64,000 bases of DNA from Closterium sp. NIES-65 (Eukaryota > Streptophyta > Zygnematophyceae > Desmidiales > Closteriaceae). The stretch is taken from positions 124,001-188,000 of the forward strand of contig CANXME010002327.1 of NCBI GenBank assembly GCA_948144175.1, written 5' to 3'. Numbering within the stretch: position 1 is the first letter of the stretch; each line of letters begins with the position of its first letter. The position numbers were made by a program, and so were the translations under genes. Of the stretch, positions 22,505 to 35,600 are shown in pieces. The notes below the pieces were generated by a model that had not been told where the DNA came from, ran no database searches, and saw only the letters and a list, made by a program, of their open reading frames with translations.

Positions 22505-22636
22505 TGTGAGAAAAGGAACGTGAATGAAATGACTACGAATGAAGTGAGTACAAATAGAAAACCCTAGTTGGGTTGTACCCCCTATGGGATACCCCACTAT
22601 AGCCTACACAAATAAGTAAGCTATAATATTCTGACA
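22505..22636 (-). repeat. 3' LTR of copia F
   Basis: The ~132-bp LTR starts TGTGAGAAAAGG and ends TTCTGACA on the plus strand. Reverse-complemented it resembles the LTR of C (TGTCAGAACATTATAGC). It is followed at 22,637 by CACCCCCATAGG, the complement of the polypurine tract. Confidence 0.85.
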
Positions 22637-22848
22637 CACCCCCATAGGCAAACTGGGGGAGAACAAGGGGTCACAAGACCAGTCAAGCAAAACAAAGCAA
22701 AGCTCAGGGTGGATCACAAAGTCACCACACATTCCGAGCACAAGTTCAAAGGCCACAAGGCCAGTTCACATGCAAGACCATATATAGAGATATACAAGAG
22801 TCAAGCAAGCAAGAGCAAGAGTATATATAGGTCAAGGTACAAGCAAGG

Positions 22849-25030
22849 TCAAGAAGTGAGCAAGTGAGGCAAGACAGGCACAAGGCCCAGCTGGGTGCAG
22901 CAACGCTGATGATCACAAGGCGCAAGTGCCTTGGTGAAGACATCAGCAGTGTTGGCCTCAGAGGCCACGTACGCAAGTCGCAACTGTCCACGCTGCTGTA
23001 GCTCACGAGCAAGAAAGTAGCGGAGAGCAATGTGCTTTGTCCTGTGCTCCAGTCGCTGCTCTCGACACAAGGCCAGCATGGCCTTGTTGTCTACGTACAG
23101 GACTGGAGGAGAACGAGGCGGCTCTCCAAGGTCGGTCAACAGGTAGGTGAGCCAGCGTAACTCCTGTGCAGCCATAGCCCCGGCGTAGATCTCAGCCTCA
23201 CAACTGGAGCCGAGAACAGAAGACGAGCGGGTAGCCCGCCACGAAACAGAGCCGGAACCAAGGCTGAAGGTGTAACCCTGTGGCGACCGCTGCGTAGCCT
23301 GGTCGTCAGCCCAAGAAGCGTCCGCGTGCCCAGTGAGGACCACTGGACTGCGCCCTCAAAGCACTAGCCCCATGCCCGACGTACTGCACAAGTAGCGCAA
23401 CACCCTCTTCGCTGCAGCCATGTGCTCTGGTCGGTGTCTCCCAGGAGCAACATAGCGTGCGAGAATGCTAAGAGGGTATGCAAGGTCAGGTCGTGTGCAG
23501 GTCATCAGGTACATGAGGCAGCCAACAAGCTCTGCATACGGGCCACTTGACTCTACGGACTCATCCGAAGGCAGAGCTAAGAGCGAGTGGCGAGTAGGCA
23601 GAGGAGTGGCTTGAGGCGAGGAGTACGTGAAGCCGAAGCGCTGAAGGACCTGCTGCACCATGTGTGACTGAGTCAGGGTAATGGTGCGGCGTGCTCTGTC
23701 CCGAGTGATCTGCAAGCCAAGGTAGCTGCGCAGTTCACCCAGGTCAGTGCACGTGTGTCTCTTCTGCAGCTCGGACTTCACGTAGGCGAGTCCAGCAGTG
23801 TCAGCTGTGGCAAAGACCAAGTCGTCGACGTACACGAGGATGTAGAACCGCGGCAGAGAGGTGTCGGTGCGCAGAAACAGCGACGGGTCGGCAGTAGAAG
23901 GAGCAAACCCAAGTGCCACCAGTGTAGTCCTCAGTGTGTCATGCCACTCACGTGGCGCCTGGCGGAGACCGTAGACTGGACGCCGAAGACTCCACTGAGT
24001 ACCAGGAGGGAATGACCCAGTGAAGCCAGGTGGGCGACGCAGCCAGATCTCCTCGTGCAGGCTGCCCTGCAAGAAAGTTGTGCTGAAGTCGAGAGAGTGC
24101 AGCTCGTAGTTACGGTGAGCAGCAACGTGCAGCAGTACCCGAAGAGTGGTCATCTTTGGGGTGGGGGAGAAGGTCTGAAAGTAGTCAACCCCCTGCCGCT
24201 GACTGAAGCCACGAGCCACGTAACGCGCCTTGAAGACAGGCGGAGAACCCGGCGGCCGCTTCACCCTGAAGATCCACATGCCACTGACGATGTTCGCCCC
24301 AGGAGAGGGGACAGCGTCAGCGTAGGTGCCTGTGGACTTCCAGGAAGCCATCTCTGCGTCCATAGCTGCCTGCCTTTGAGAGGAGTAGGGACCCTCTATC
24401 GCCTCCGCGTAAGAGCGCGGAGTCGGGATGTCTAGTGCATCCGGGTCTCCCTCAGGGGCTAGCAGTACAGACGCGAGATGAGGTGAAGCGGCGGCCAGAC
24501 ACTGGAACTCCTCCTACCCGTCCTCAAGGACGTCCGTGCCAAGGGCACACTCACCCCCGACGGACGGAGGACAGGCAGACTCAGACTCAGCGACAAGACT
24601 AGCAGCGTAGTCTAGACGACAGCGCGCAGCAAAGTCGACGAGCTCAGTGACAAGGGCAGACGCAGCAGAAGACTCGAAAGAAGGGTCAGTGACAGCAGTA
24701 GCAAGGAGACGCGTGACAGTAGGACTGGCAGCACGAAGAGAGTCCGACTCCGGGTCGGCAAGAGCAGGAAGAGAGGAAGCAGGAGGAGAAGGCAAAGGGG
24801 CACGTAGGGGAGCAGTAGACGGACGCAGAGACATACGGTGCGTGCCAGGGACAGGAGGAGGACGCTGACGCGAACCGCGACCACTAGCGCGCGCAGTATG
24901 AATAGGCGACGCAGGACGAGACGCAGGCTCACGACGCTCGGTAAGACCTCCAGTCGGACCAGCGTAGGGAGAAGGAGCACGCAAAGGGGAGGCACGCTGT
25001 AGCTGTGACTGTGACGAGACAGGCTGTGGA
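22849..25030 (-). pseudogene. Copia F RT-RNase H region with two nonsense codons
   Basis: A single frame covers the pre-RT segment, RT and RNase H, broken only by a TAG (about 24,514-24,516; VLEDG-stop-EEFQC where sisters have VLEDRQEE) and a TGA (about 23,354-23,356, within LVLGGRS). RT has FKARYVARGFSQRQG, LDFSTTFLQG, VYGLRQAPREWHD and an intact YVDDLVFAT. RNase H has TGHADASWADD, SCEAEIYAGAM, YVDNKAMLAL and ANTADVFTKAL. The frame ends LLTS-stop at 22,849. This is one of the better-preserved RT copies but it lacks the rest of the element. Confidence 0.88.
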
Positions 25031-26263
25031 CCCTCTAAGGGAGGAGGAGGAGGACCAGGAGAAGATGTAAGACCAAGAACCTGCTGCAGGAGCGGAACGA
25101 AGTACGGTCGGGGCCGCGCAGCGACGCCAGGAACAGCAGGGACAGCACCAGTATCCCCAGCAGGAGTACCCGCTCCAGCATCACCTCCAGCAGCACCTCC
25201 AGTAGCTCCAGAACCTCCAGCAGCACCACCAGGAGCACTGCCAGTCGGACCGTCAGCGGCAGTCTCAGTGCCAACACCCTCAGCAGCACCAGCTCCAGGA
25301 GAACCCTCAGACCCAGCAGCTCCAGCACCCACAGTACGAGCACCTCCGGGACGCTCGGCAGCAGTACCCTTTGCAGCCGAAGAACCTCCAGCACCAGCAG
25401 CACGCCTCCAGCGCCGGGCAAACCACTCACGCAGCTCCTGTGGGGGGAGTGGCTCTCGACGAGACGAAGCACCTCCAGGCGTAGCACCCCCAGTCTCAGC
25501 ACCCCCAGGCTCAGCACCCCCAGGCTCAGCACCCCCAGGCTCAGCACCCCCAGGCCCAGCACCCCCAGGCTCAGCACCCCCAGGCCCAGCACCCCCAGGC
25601 TCAGCACCCCCAGGCCCAGCACCCCCAGGCTCAGCACCCCTAGACTCAGTACCCCCAGGCTCAGCACCTCCAGACTCCGCACCCCCAGGCTCAGCACCCC
25701 CAAGTGTAGCACCTCCAGGCTCAGCACTCCCAGGCTCAGCTCGCGCAGCAGCACCAGAGTCACCAGTGACCTCGACAGGCTCGACTGCGTCTACCTGGGA
25801 CACACCTGAAGGGGGTCTACCGGGGGGGGACCTGGTACCAAGAAGAGTGGGGGCGGGGGGAGGGACGGAGTGCGGTAGGGGAAGAGGCGGTAGTAGGGTA
25901 CCGACTCGTCGAATGTGACGTCCTGGGAGGACAGAACACGTCGATAGGTGGGGTGGTAGAACTGCCACCCAGGGGCGTCGGGGGGGAACCCCAGGAAGAC
26001 GCAAGGAGCAGCGCGAGGGGACAGCTTGTCCGCAGACAAGTCGCGGACAAACGCCCGAGATCCCCAGACCCGGAACGCCGACGCATCGCCAACCTTCCCC
26101 GTCCACAGCAGGGCTGGGGAGGTCTCCGGCCTGGAGACCCTGGGGTGGAGGTTGATCTGATGCGCTGCGTACCTGACCGCAAACGGCCACAGAAAATGGG
26201 GGGCAGCCGCATGCATCATGGACGTACGAGCGACGTCCATGACCATGCCAATGCGGCGCCCCA
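25031..26263 (-). pseudogene. Copia F integrase C-terminus and linker
   Basis: The integrase part (about 25,805-26,263) starts at RRIGMVMDVARTSMMHAAAP and runs to DESVPYYRLFPYRTPSLPPPP. The catalytic core is missing. A ~20-bp deletion relative to C near 25,805 (DPLQVCPR instead of DPLPPQGPAPSG) shifts frame. The linker frame has GVSQVDAVEPVEV, long AEPGG pentapeptide arrays, PPQELREWFARRW (25,413-25,450) and GA-rich repeats, and then stays in register with RT. Confidence 0.83.
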
Positions 26264-26670
26264 ATGCCACGTCCCACCCCCCCTCTCCTCCAACCCCCCC
26301 CAAACACACACACGCAGTTCACACAAACTGTTGCCATTCACACTTTACACATGGTCCCGCCCGCATGGCCCACCCACCGGAAGTTACTAAAAGTCTCTTT
26401 GGTGCACACTCTTCACGTTCTGCATATTTTCGCATCCATCCCTGCTTCCGCTGTATGCTTACTCATTCCACTCGTGCTCTCTTCTCTCCTCTTGTGCTCC
26501 CTTGCTCCAGCCATTCTTCCCATCCCGTATACGCTCGCCCATTTCACACGCTCTCCCTTCCCTCAATCCACTTTACAGGCTTACTCTTACCTCCCTAAGT
26601 ATGCTCATTCTCTCCCCCTCTGCATGCTCACTCTCTCTCCTATCTCTGTGCGCCTGCCACCCACCACCAG
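26264..26670. other. Stretch between truncated copia F and the first LRR exon
   Basis: This 400-bp pyrimidine-rich stretch contains a (CA)n-like run near 26,300. It ends in a polypyrimidine tract and CCACCAG acceptor before the exon at 26,671. I could not find a signal-peptide exon, an LRR N-terminal cap or an obvious promoter here. Confidence 0.5.
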
Positions 26671-29600
26671 CGGTCTCCTTGACCTGTCGAGGTTCACAGG
26701 GGACTTGTCCTTCCTTGCAATACTATCCCAATTGGAAAGCCTCCAGGACTTGTAAGCGCCAAAACATAACCCAGCCAGCAGTACAGACAGTTTGTCTTCA
26801 TGTCGTCTCACACTGTGCTTCCATACACGTTTCTTCCCTCCTTCCTCCCGTGCTCCCGCAACTCACCTGTTGTGCCTGTATTCACATGTGCGCACACCCG
26901 GGCGATGGTGGTGGCAGGCTATTGAGTAGCACCCACTCACCCCTTCCCTACCCGTTGTGCTCTCCACTTCTCTTTTGCCTGTCCGCAAGAGAATTATTAG
27001 CCTCCCGAATGCAACAGGGGAGATTCCCAGGGAGATCCGATACTTGACTAACCTCACTGCCCCGTAAGCTGCATTGCCCATGACTGCATTGATTGTACCC
27101 TTTGGTACGTAACATCTTCTCCCTTCGCTCGCACTACGTACTGTGCACTCTGTTGCCCTCCACATGCCACTCCTTGCACTATGCACTGTGGACTGTGTAG
27201 TGTGTAGTATGCACCGCACTATGCACTGTGGACTGTGCACTATGCATGCATGCACTATGCACACGCCACATCTTTCTTCCCCTTGCGTGCAACTTGCCGT
27301 GCAGTGACGTGTCATTCCTTCGTGCTTTGGACTTCCCCAAGTGGGTCACTCAGCTCTCCAACCTTCAGTACCTGTGAGCTCCTCCTCCTTGTCCTTCTCC
27401 TCCTCCTCCTCCTCCTCCTCCTCCTCCTCCTCCTCCTCCTCCTCCTCCTCCCCCTCCTCCTCCTCCTCCTCCTCCTCCTCCTCCTCTTATTTTCTTCCCT
27501 CTTCTTTCCCTCCCTCTCCCCCTGTTACTGCAACTCCCTTGCTCACTCCATCTGAATCTTACCACGAGGAATCAGAATTGACCGAATTACAGCTTCCATA
27601 GGGTCTCACTCCCACCCTCCCTTATCAACTGATTATGACACTGTGGCTGTGCATCAGTGCGTGTGAATTGTGTCTGTGCCATGTGCGTGCGCAGAAACAC
27701 GAAAACTGACGAGTCAAGGCGGCAAGGCATCTTGTCAGAAGGCATGTCAGAGCTCACAGCTCTCACCAGCCTGTGAGTGGAATGGAGCGTGCCTGGCACT
27801 TGATTAGAGTCTGGAAACATGATAGACTACTAGAGTGCTGGAGTTGTGAGAGGACCAGGGGGCTCTTAGAGTACTGGAGGGACAACAACCAAGCAGCGTG
27901 GAAGGACACAATGTGGATTGTAAAGGCCAGCTTATGCGTGGAACGGATTCTTTTGGCTAGGCTAGTCAGGGCTCATGGGGAAGATTCGTATGAGTGGAAC
28001 GGATTGTTCTCTTCTCTGTTGAAATGCCCAAATTCATAGCCCAATGCAGCATTTGAAGTTTCATTCCTCACTCAACCTCGCTTCTGCTGTTTAACCATTG
28101 GCTGTGCGCGAATGCCAATAGTTGTGGGTACAGATCACTTGCGGGAAACAATCTGGAGGGCGGTCTTTTCAAGAGCTGGTCCACGCTGGTCAATCTGGAA
28201 GAGCTGTGAGTCACAGATGCCATGCTGCTGCTGCCATGCTGCCGTACTCAGTCTCTGCCATGCTGCGGTGTTGTGCTGTTGTGCTTGCCTTGTTTTCATG
28301 CTACCATACTTCCCTGCTCCCCTCCTCCCGTGCTGCCATACTTGCCATGCCATGCGATTCTGGTCGTTACAGCTTGCCATACACAAGCTGACTGACTTGA
28401 TTCTTGATGCAATTACTGCCTTTTTGTGACTTGCGTTTTCCCTGGCATACGTGATTGCCCGCCTGAGTGCCTGAGAGCATCCATCTGTCTATCCTCACTT
28501 TGCCTCTCCTCTCCCCTACTGGTAGCAATCTGTCCTACAACCACCTCCAGGGCGACATACCTGAAACCTTCTCTGCGCTCACAGCCCTCACTGCACTGTA
28601 AGTGCTGCTCTCTTCGTGCATGCTGCTCTGCTCACCTGTTCGCCTCAGGCATGCCACCACATTCACTACTTCAGGTGGTCTATGCTCGGTTGCATTGACT
28701 GGCTGGCCGAAAGTGAACTCTCAAAAGCGGCTCCCGTATAGCAAGTCCACGTGGCGCTGAGGTAAATCGGTGCCCCCCAGGAGCTCTGCTCCTCTGCTCA
28801 GTTGCCCTGGCCTTCCCCTAAGAGCGTCCTCAGGGGGAGTGGTGTCTTGCTGTAGGTGAACCGCCCGCTCCTTCAGCAGGGAAACGCGATGATCAGGCCC
28901 GACAGGTGGCAGCTGGGGGGTGTGTAACATCGTGGCCTGGTTCACTTCCTGAGAGCTCCTCTGGCAAAATTTCTCACCCAACAGGATTTGAGAGCTCCAG
29001 TCGAGCTCTTCGGTGCGCCATCATTCTGCCTTACAGCACGGTCAGGCCCGGTGGCAAGGTGTCACCGCCTTTGTGAGGTGGCAGATGGGGGTTGCTGTGT
29101 AGAAAGAACCCACGATGTTGTCAGATGGCAGCGGAGGAGGCCACAGCGGACGTGGCGTGTGGTGAGGTTGGTGAATTCCGCCACAGCCACAGCGCGTGGG
29201 CCTATGATCCAATGCTGGTAGGGAGTATAAGGCAGCGGCAGTAGGGCGTATGAGAGCGTACGAGGCAGCAGCAGTAGGCCGTATGAAGGCTTAGATAGTT
29301 CTGAACGGCTGCTATTTTTGAACATTCTCAAATTATCCCATAGGTGGGGGGTCTACATAGCAGACCCCTGGGGAGGTGTCCCAGTGAATGGAAGGAAGAA
29401 GGAAGGAACGATGAGCTTGGAGAGGAGACACAGGGCTAGTTACATCTCTCCCTCGCTCTCTCTCTTTCGCTCTCCCCCCTCCTTCCTCTGTGCTGCCTTT
29501 GAGAGCTACTCACTTCTTTCTGTGTTTGTCCTTTGCCTTCATATTCCCTTGCAGAGATCTATCCTGGAATTATCTGTCGGGGGAAATACCCCAAGCATTC

Positions 29601-32600
29601 GCCAGCAACATTCAAACGTTGTGTGTATCTCCCACTCTTGTCCCATACCTCTGTTAAATCCCTCCTCTCCCCTCCTTTCCAACTCCTCCCACCCTTCCTG
29701 TATAGCTGCTCTCGCTCTCACGCTTTCTTGCTTGCTCCATCTTTCGTTGCTCTACTGCATGCATCTACTTGTGATGCCATCTGCAGTCCTTTCGTTCCAG
29801 TTGCATCTCCGCATCTCTTCCTGCATGCCTTCATTCGTCCTACTGCACCTTTGCACACCCTAATGCACCCACCTGCTCTCTCTCACTTACCCGCTCGCTC
29901 TCACCCACATGCTCGCTCTCACCCACATGCTCGCTCTCACCCACATGCTCGCTCTCACTCACATGCTCGCTCTCACCCACATGCTCGCTCTCACCCACAT
30001 GCTCGCTCTCACCCACATGCTCGCTCTCACCCACATGCTCGCTCTCACCCACATGCTCGCTCTCACCCACATGCTCGCTCTCACCCACATGCTCGCTCTC
30101 ACCCACATGCTCGCTCTCACCCACATGCTCGCTCTCACCCACATGCTCGCTCTCACCCACATGCTCGCTCTCACCCACATGCTCGCTCTCACCCACATGC
30201 TCGCTCTCACCCACATGCTCGCTCTCACCCACATGCTCGCTCTCACCCACCTGCTCGCTCTCACCCATCTGCTCGCTCCCCACCCACCTGCTCGCTCTTC
30301 ATGCAGGTACCTATGCTACAATACATTTGACGGTCGCATCCCACCACACCTCGCCTTGCCCAGCCTCATAGATATGTGAGTGCTGTCACATCCCTGCCAC
30401 ATCCCTGCCACATGACTCCACCCCCCTGCCCCACTCGCCACACTCCCTGTATCCACGGATGTTGGGATGCTCCAAAGGAGCTCACCATGTGTCATGCTGT
30501 GAGATCCTGTTCATCTTCATTAGTAACCCTCTCTTCATCCCCTCTTCGTCCTCTTTTTTTCCTGTCTCCATCCCCTCTACGTCCTGTTTTTATCCTCGCG
30601 CTTTTTGTTTTATTTTAATTAATTACTGTCTTCTTTTTTATCATTATTATATGCAATTTTGTACCCTCCTTTCTCTTCGTCCCCTCTTTATCCCTCGTCG
30701 ATGGAACGCTTCATCCGTTTGCCTTCCGCACAGGGCTCTGAGCGACAATTTCTTCACAGGAGCCATTCCCTCCACCTTCACACGCCTCACCAGCGTCAGT
30801 ACTCTGTGCGTCCTCTGTCTGTCTATGCATCCGCTGCCTGTCTGTGCGTCCTCTGCCTGTCTGTGCGTCATCTCCTCTGCCTGTCTACACAGCGAATGGC
30901 ATGCCTCTCCCCTATAGATTTGCCGGATTGCATGGCCATTGGCCATATTATTGCTCCATCCTTTGTTGGCTCAGCGATCCAGAAGATTTCAAGAGATTCA
31001 GAGGTCATATCCCCATCTAGAATATTCCCCTTCAAATGGTGTTCCATGGGAGAGCGTTTGTTGTATCTCTGTGTCGCGTTTTTTGGTTTCACACATCACC
31101 ATCTCAAAACCTTGTTTTTCTCGTCAACCTTCAACAACCCATGCCCCACTTGTCCTCACCACACCACCACACTACGCGTTCCACAACCCATGCCACACTC
31201 CTCGTTACACCTCACTGTACCGCAATTCACAACATTGCACCATACCACGCCACCTCCAATACCCAGGTCTTTGACCAACAACAGTCTCAGCGAAGGACTG
31301 GAAGTGCTCGCTCAAATGACATGGCTTACAGACATGTGAGTGTCCTGTGTGCCCACAGTTCAGTGTTCTTTTCTTTCTCCTCATTGCTCATCATGCCGGC
31401 CATGTGCCTTGCTCCTCTGCTCACACCTTATTGCTTTCACCCCTTCGTTTCATCCCTACGCCATCCAAACCACGCCCTCCTGCCCAAGTCGTGCAACACA
31501 GACTCCTCGACAGTAACAACTTCTCGGGTGTTTTTCCAATGTCCTTCACGGCTTTTGAAAACCTCTTATACGTGTGAGGCTTTCCCTTCCTGTCCATCTG
31601 TGTGCTGCCCCTCGTGTGCGTTGTTCGTTGTCTTTGCTGCGTCTCGGTTTTGCAGCTCTTGTGTGCTGGTCGTCATATGCTGCTATCTGTGTATGCTGTC
31701 GTGGGTGCTGCTCTTTATGTCTGCTGATCTTTGCATGAGCAGCTCGGTGTGCGTGCTCCTTCTCGTGTGTGCTACTCGTTCTGTGTGCTGCTCTTTGTGT
31801 GTGCTGCTGCTCTGTGTGTGTTCTACTCTTCCTGTGCACACATGCGTGCATTTCCAATCAACCATCTTCACAAGAATGGTACCATCCATCCATCCACCCT
31901 TTGCAGAGAAATCGGCAACAACCGTTTCTCTGGGCCCTTTCCTGAATCTCTTCTAGCCCATAAGGGACTTCAAGTGTTGTAAGCCAGTCATGATCTACAG
32001 TCCTATAAGTCATTATCCTATGCCCGTACAAGTTTTGGAGCCATTGTTTCATTTTCTTCCTACGCAAAAGTGCATGCTTGCTTCTCTTATGGACTTATCT
32101 CTATGTTTTGGCACGGCAATGGCAGAAGCTTGAGGAACAACAGTTTCGCGGGTTCCATTCCCCAGCAGCTGACAGAGCTTGTTAATTTAGCATTCATGTG
32201 AGTTATGGCACACCTGTGCGTGATGGGGATGCGAGCCCGTTATGCAATTGGGTTGCTCGCATGTTCTATTTCACGGACAGTGGAACCTGTTAGTTGACGT
32301 TTAACAAAGTTGTTCCACCACACTTGAGTCCCATCAGTGACATCACTTATCCGTAGATGCCTGTGGCTTTGGACACGCCAAGTACTAAATTCATTTTTTT
32401 TTCCATGAAGGCATAATGTTCACAAAATAAAAAGAATCATGCATATTGCAGTGACTTTTATGTTGACTTTTCTTCCCACTTTCCATGCAAGCACATAGTG
32501 AGTCCCATGCCTGCTTGCTTGTGGGTGGCCAGTGCAGCTCGTTTTGCACTGGGGAACTATGTTGTGAACTGTGCCTGGCCCAGCCCTGTGTGGTGTGGCT

Positions 32601-35600
32601 GCATTCACCTCCTATATCACACTTTCTCCCCCCATTCTACCTCTCATCGTTTTGCCTCCCCATCTCCTTCCCAGCGATTTGGCGGACAATAATTTCCATG
32701 GGTCGATTCCACCTGAACTGTTTCAACTGCCTCAGCTGTTATCACTGTGAGTTTCCCTAGGAAGCCACACAGCTCACATGGCCCTCCCCCCTTTTTCTCT
32801 CACTCCCGACCATCTCTTTCTTTAGATTTCCTCTCTCTCGTTCGTCTCCCTCCCTCATTAATCTTTCCTCACTCTCCTCTCCCTTTGTCGTCTCTCTCCT
32901 TCCCGCGTACACTTCTCTCACTCCCTGCATCTCCCCGCTTTTTTTGCTTTCCTTCTTCCCCAACCAGATGTGGATGTCGTGGGAGAGAGGCAACTGTGGA
33001 AGTTCCTCCTCCTAAATCCTATATGCATACCCATCTTCCTTTCCCTCCCTCCTCCCCCCCTCCCTCCCCCCTTTTTCCCCTCTCCCCGCCTACCTCCTCT
33101 CCCCTCTCCCATGCTGCCTTGCTGTAGGCAACTGGGGAACAACTTATTTTCAGGTGTTCTTCCAGTGCCACTTGTCGCGTCAACCACTCTTGAACTTCCG
33201 TGAAAACTGTGACGTGCTCTCAACCCTTTCACGAATGTGCGGTGTACCCCATCCAAGCTAAGTGCCAGGTCCATGCCGTGCTTGTTTTCCCCTCCACGTT
33301 GAGGTATGGTTGGGAGCCATGCCAAGTTCTGTGCCTCTGCATTGCTTACACCCATCCAAACCACCTGCTCATTCTGTAGTCTTGTGTGCTCGGCCCCTTT
33401 CAGTGGTTTGCCCCTATTAAGCTCCACCCCTCTTGTTCTCTGCCATTTTAATCTCTGCTGTCCGTTGCATCGTAGTGCTCTAGAGGGGAACGGCCTTACA
33501 GGCACCTTGCCGGACTTTGCTCGCTGGAATGTCAGCATCAGGAGCCTGACGTCAGCCTCTTTTTCTCTCTTTCTCGAATGATCCGTTGTAATTATGCCGT
33601 GGCAAGTACATGCAATGCAAAGCAGTGCACCCTTAACTATACGCTACTAGTCAACCCTGAGCATCGGTTCAAAGCACAAGCCAACCGCTCTGGTCATCAG
33701 CTTGGCTCGTCACCATGCTGAGCCGACGATTTCATTTGGCCAAATCTGGAGCCTCCGGCTCAACTCGTCCACAAGCCAGCTCAGCTCAGACCACGCCTGA
33801 CAGGCTTGGAATAGGGCTCATGCGTATCAAATACCTCTGACCTCCCTCTGGGGCTGAAGTGGGAATTTCTGAGGTGAAACAGGTAACCTTCCAGCAATAG
33901 CTCTGCCAGATTGGTGGCTATGGCTAAGTGTGTCTTGCAGTGCAAGGCATTGGCATGAGCCGTCTGGGAGGTAATGGTCATGTCCTGGCAGAGCATGTGA
34001 AAGAGTTTTGCTGCCTTAACAAAGGTGAAGCTGGTTCGGAAGCGTTTCAAGGGGGCGAATGGGGCACTTGTCCGGAGGTCATCAAACACCACGAGCGATC
34101 TGCCGCCGTAGTAAACAAAGCTTAGCAATCTGCTGCCGCCATAAAAGAAGAAGCTGGGACTGCATCCAGAAAGGAAGAGTGAGGGTGAGTGTGTAGTATT
34201 TAGGGAATGGGGTAGACGTTTGTAAGGAGAGTGGCACGAAGGAGAGTTTGTCTCCAGAGAGATGGAGAGGTGGAGGCATGAGTGAAGAGACGACAATCAA
34301 TCTCCATGATCTGACAAATGCGAATTTCACCAACGTCATTCTACTGCAGAGTGGAAAAAGGTGTAGGCTTGCCGAGTGACAATTTTCTCATAGTGGGAGG
34401 CAAGGGTATGGCTGAGGAATTTACCACCGCCTTCCGAAGGAAGCCGGCAAATTGGTTCAAGTAAACGTGTGCCTGAGCCCAGGCGAGGATGACAACAGGC
34501 GGTTTGGATTAGTTGAGGATAGGTAAACCTGATGAATAGGGACTCAATGGTCGTCAATAAGAACAAGCCCGAAGCGATGACTCAATGGTTCTTGTGGACA
34601 AGGTCGAGTAGGCTAATTAGAGCACGAAGTTTGAAATGCAGAACCCGTTTTTTAATAGGAGGAATGCCATCAATGTTCGTGCCCCGCATAATCTAACAAC
34701 CATTGCATTGCACGTGTGTTTTTCAGGGCTCTCAGCAACAACAACTTCACTGGATCTATTCTCAATTCCATTTCCACACTTACTAATCTCGATTCAATGT
34801 AATCTTATGCACTCACATTGCGTTCATCATCAGTGTTTGTAGCATGATCCTCGCATGGTGTAGGAATCTGCCAAGGATTCGTTTGCCAATATGCCATCGT
34901 GTGGGTTTCGCTATGTGATAAAACATTGCCATACAACAGGAGCTAATACTAGCAGCATGTGTGCGCATTGCACTCTGAGTCTCTACTACATGCCGCGTTT
35001 TAGCGTCACACCTCATGTCATGCCTTGCTTGCCCATACAGCATCCTCAACAACAACCAGCTCTCGGGCTCCATACCAACTTCCATCTTCAACATGACCAA
35101 CCTCAGGTTCCTGTGAGTGTCAACTCCCTGTCATCATCAACTATTAATCACTGCCTTGGGTGTTGGTCATCATACACAATACACACCCGGTACCCGCGTC
35201 GCACACTTGCACTCTCGTGTTCTCTCACTTACACTGATGCAATATACCTGCTTCTCTTTCTGACCCTATTCTTCTCCCTCGCATCCACCGTTTTCCCCCA
35301 TGATGCCTCGCCATTTTCCCACACACCACGCGTCCCTTACAAATGACTTCCTCGTTTACATGTTTGTGTGGCGGCCCCCTCTTGCAGCTATTTGGCCAAC
35401 AGCCATCTGAGCGGCAGTCTGCCATCTGACATCAGCCGACTGGAGAAGCTGGAGCAACTGTGAGACACCTCTCCTCCTCTGCTTCCCACCCCCGTCCCTC
35501 CGTGTTTCCTCCATCCGTACAACCTGAGTGCCTGAGTCCCTCGCTCTGTCAATTCATCCATGCTTTCATGCAGGCACCCAGAGCCTCTCTTGCTACACCC

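Larger units (their letters stand above)
22505..26263 (-). mobile_element. Copia F, 5'-truncated element
   Basis: This is the minus-strand 3' half of a copia element: a 3' LTR (22,505-22,636), polypurine tract, conserved 3' block, RNase H, RT, linker and the C-terminal part of integrase. Homology stops at about 26,263 inside integrase, just upstream of IGMVMDVARTSMMH. Gag, protease, finger and 5' LTR are absent, so no target duplication can be read. It was inserted into copia E at 22,504. Its truncated end faces the 5' side of the receptor gene beginning at 26,671. Confidence 0.9.

Noticed and set aside
27235-27601. Poly-Leu, poly-Ser and poly-Gly open frames
   Set aside because: They come from the (CTC)n microsatellite within an intron.
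29533-30330. Long open frames with PHARSH, HMLALT or SEHVGE repeats on both strands
   Set aside because: They are translations of an 18-bp intronic minisatellite. All frames are open because the unit is a stop-free multiple of 3.
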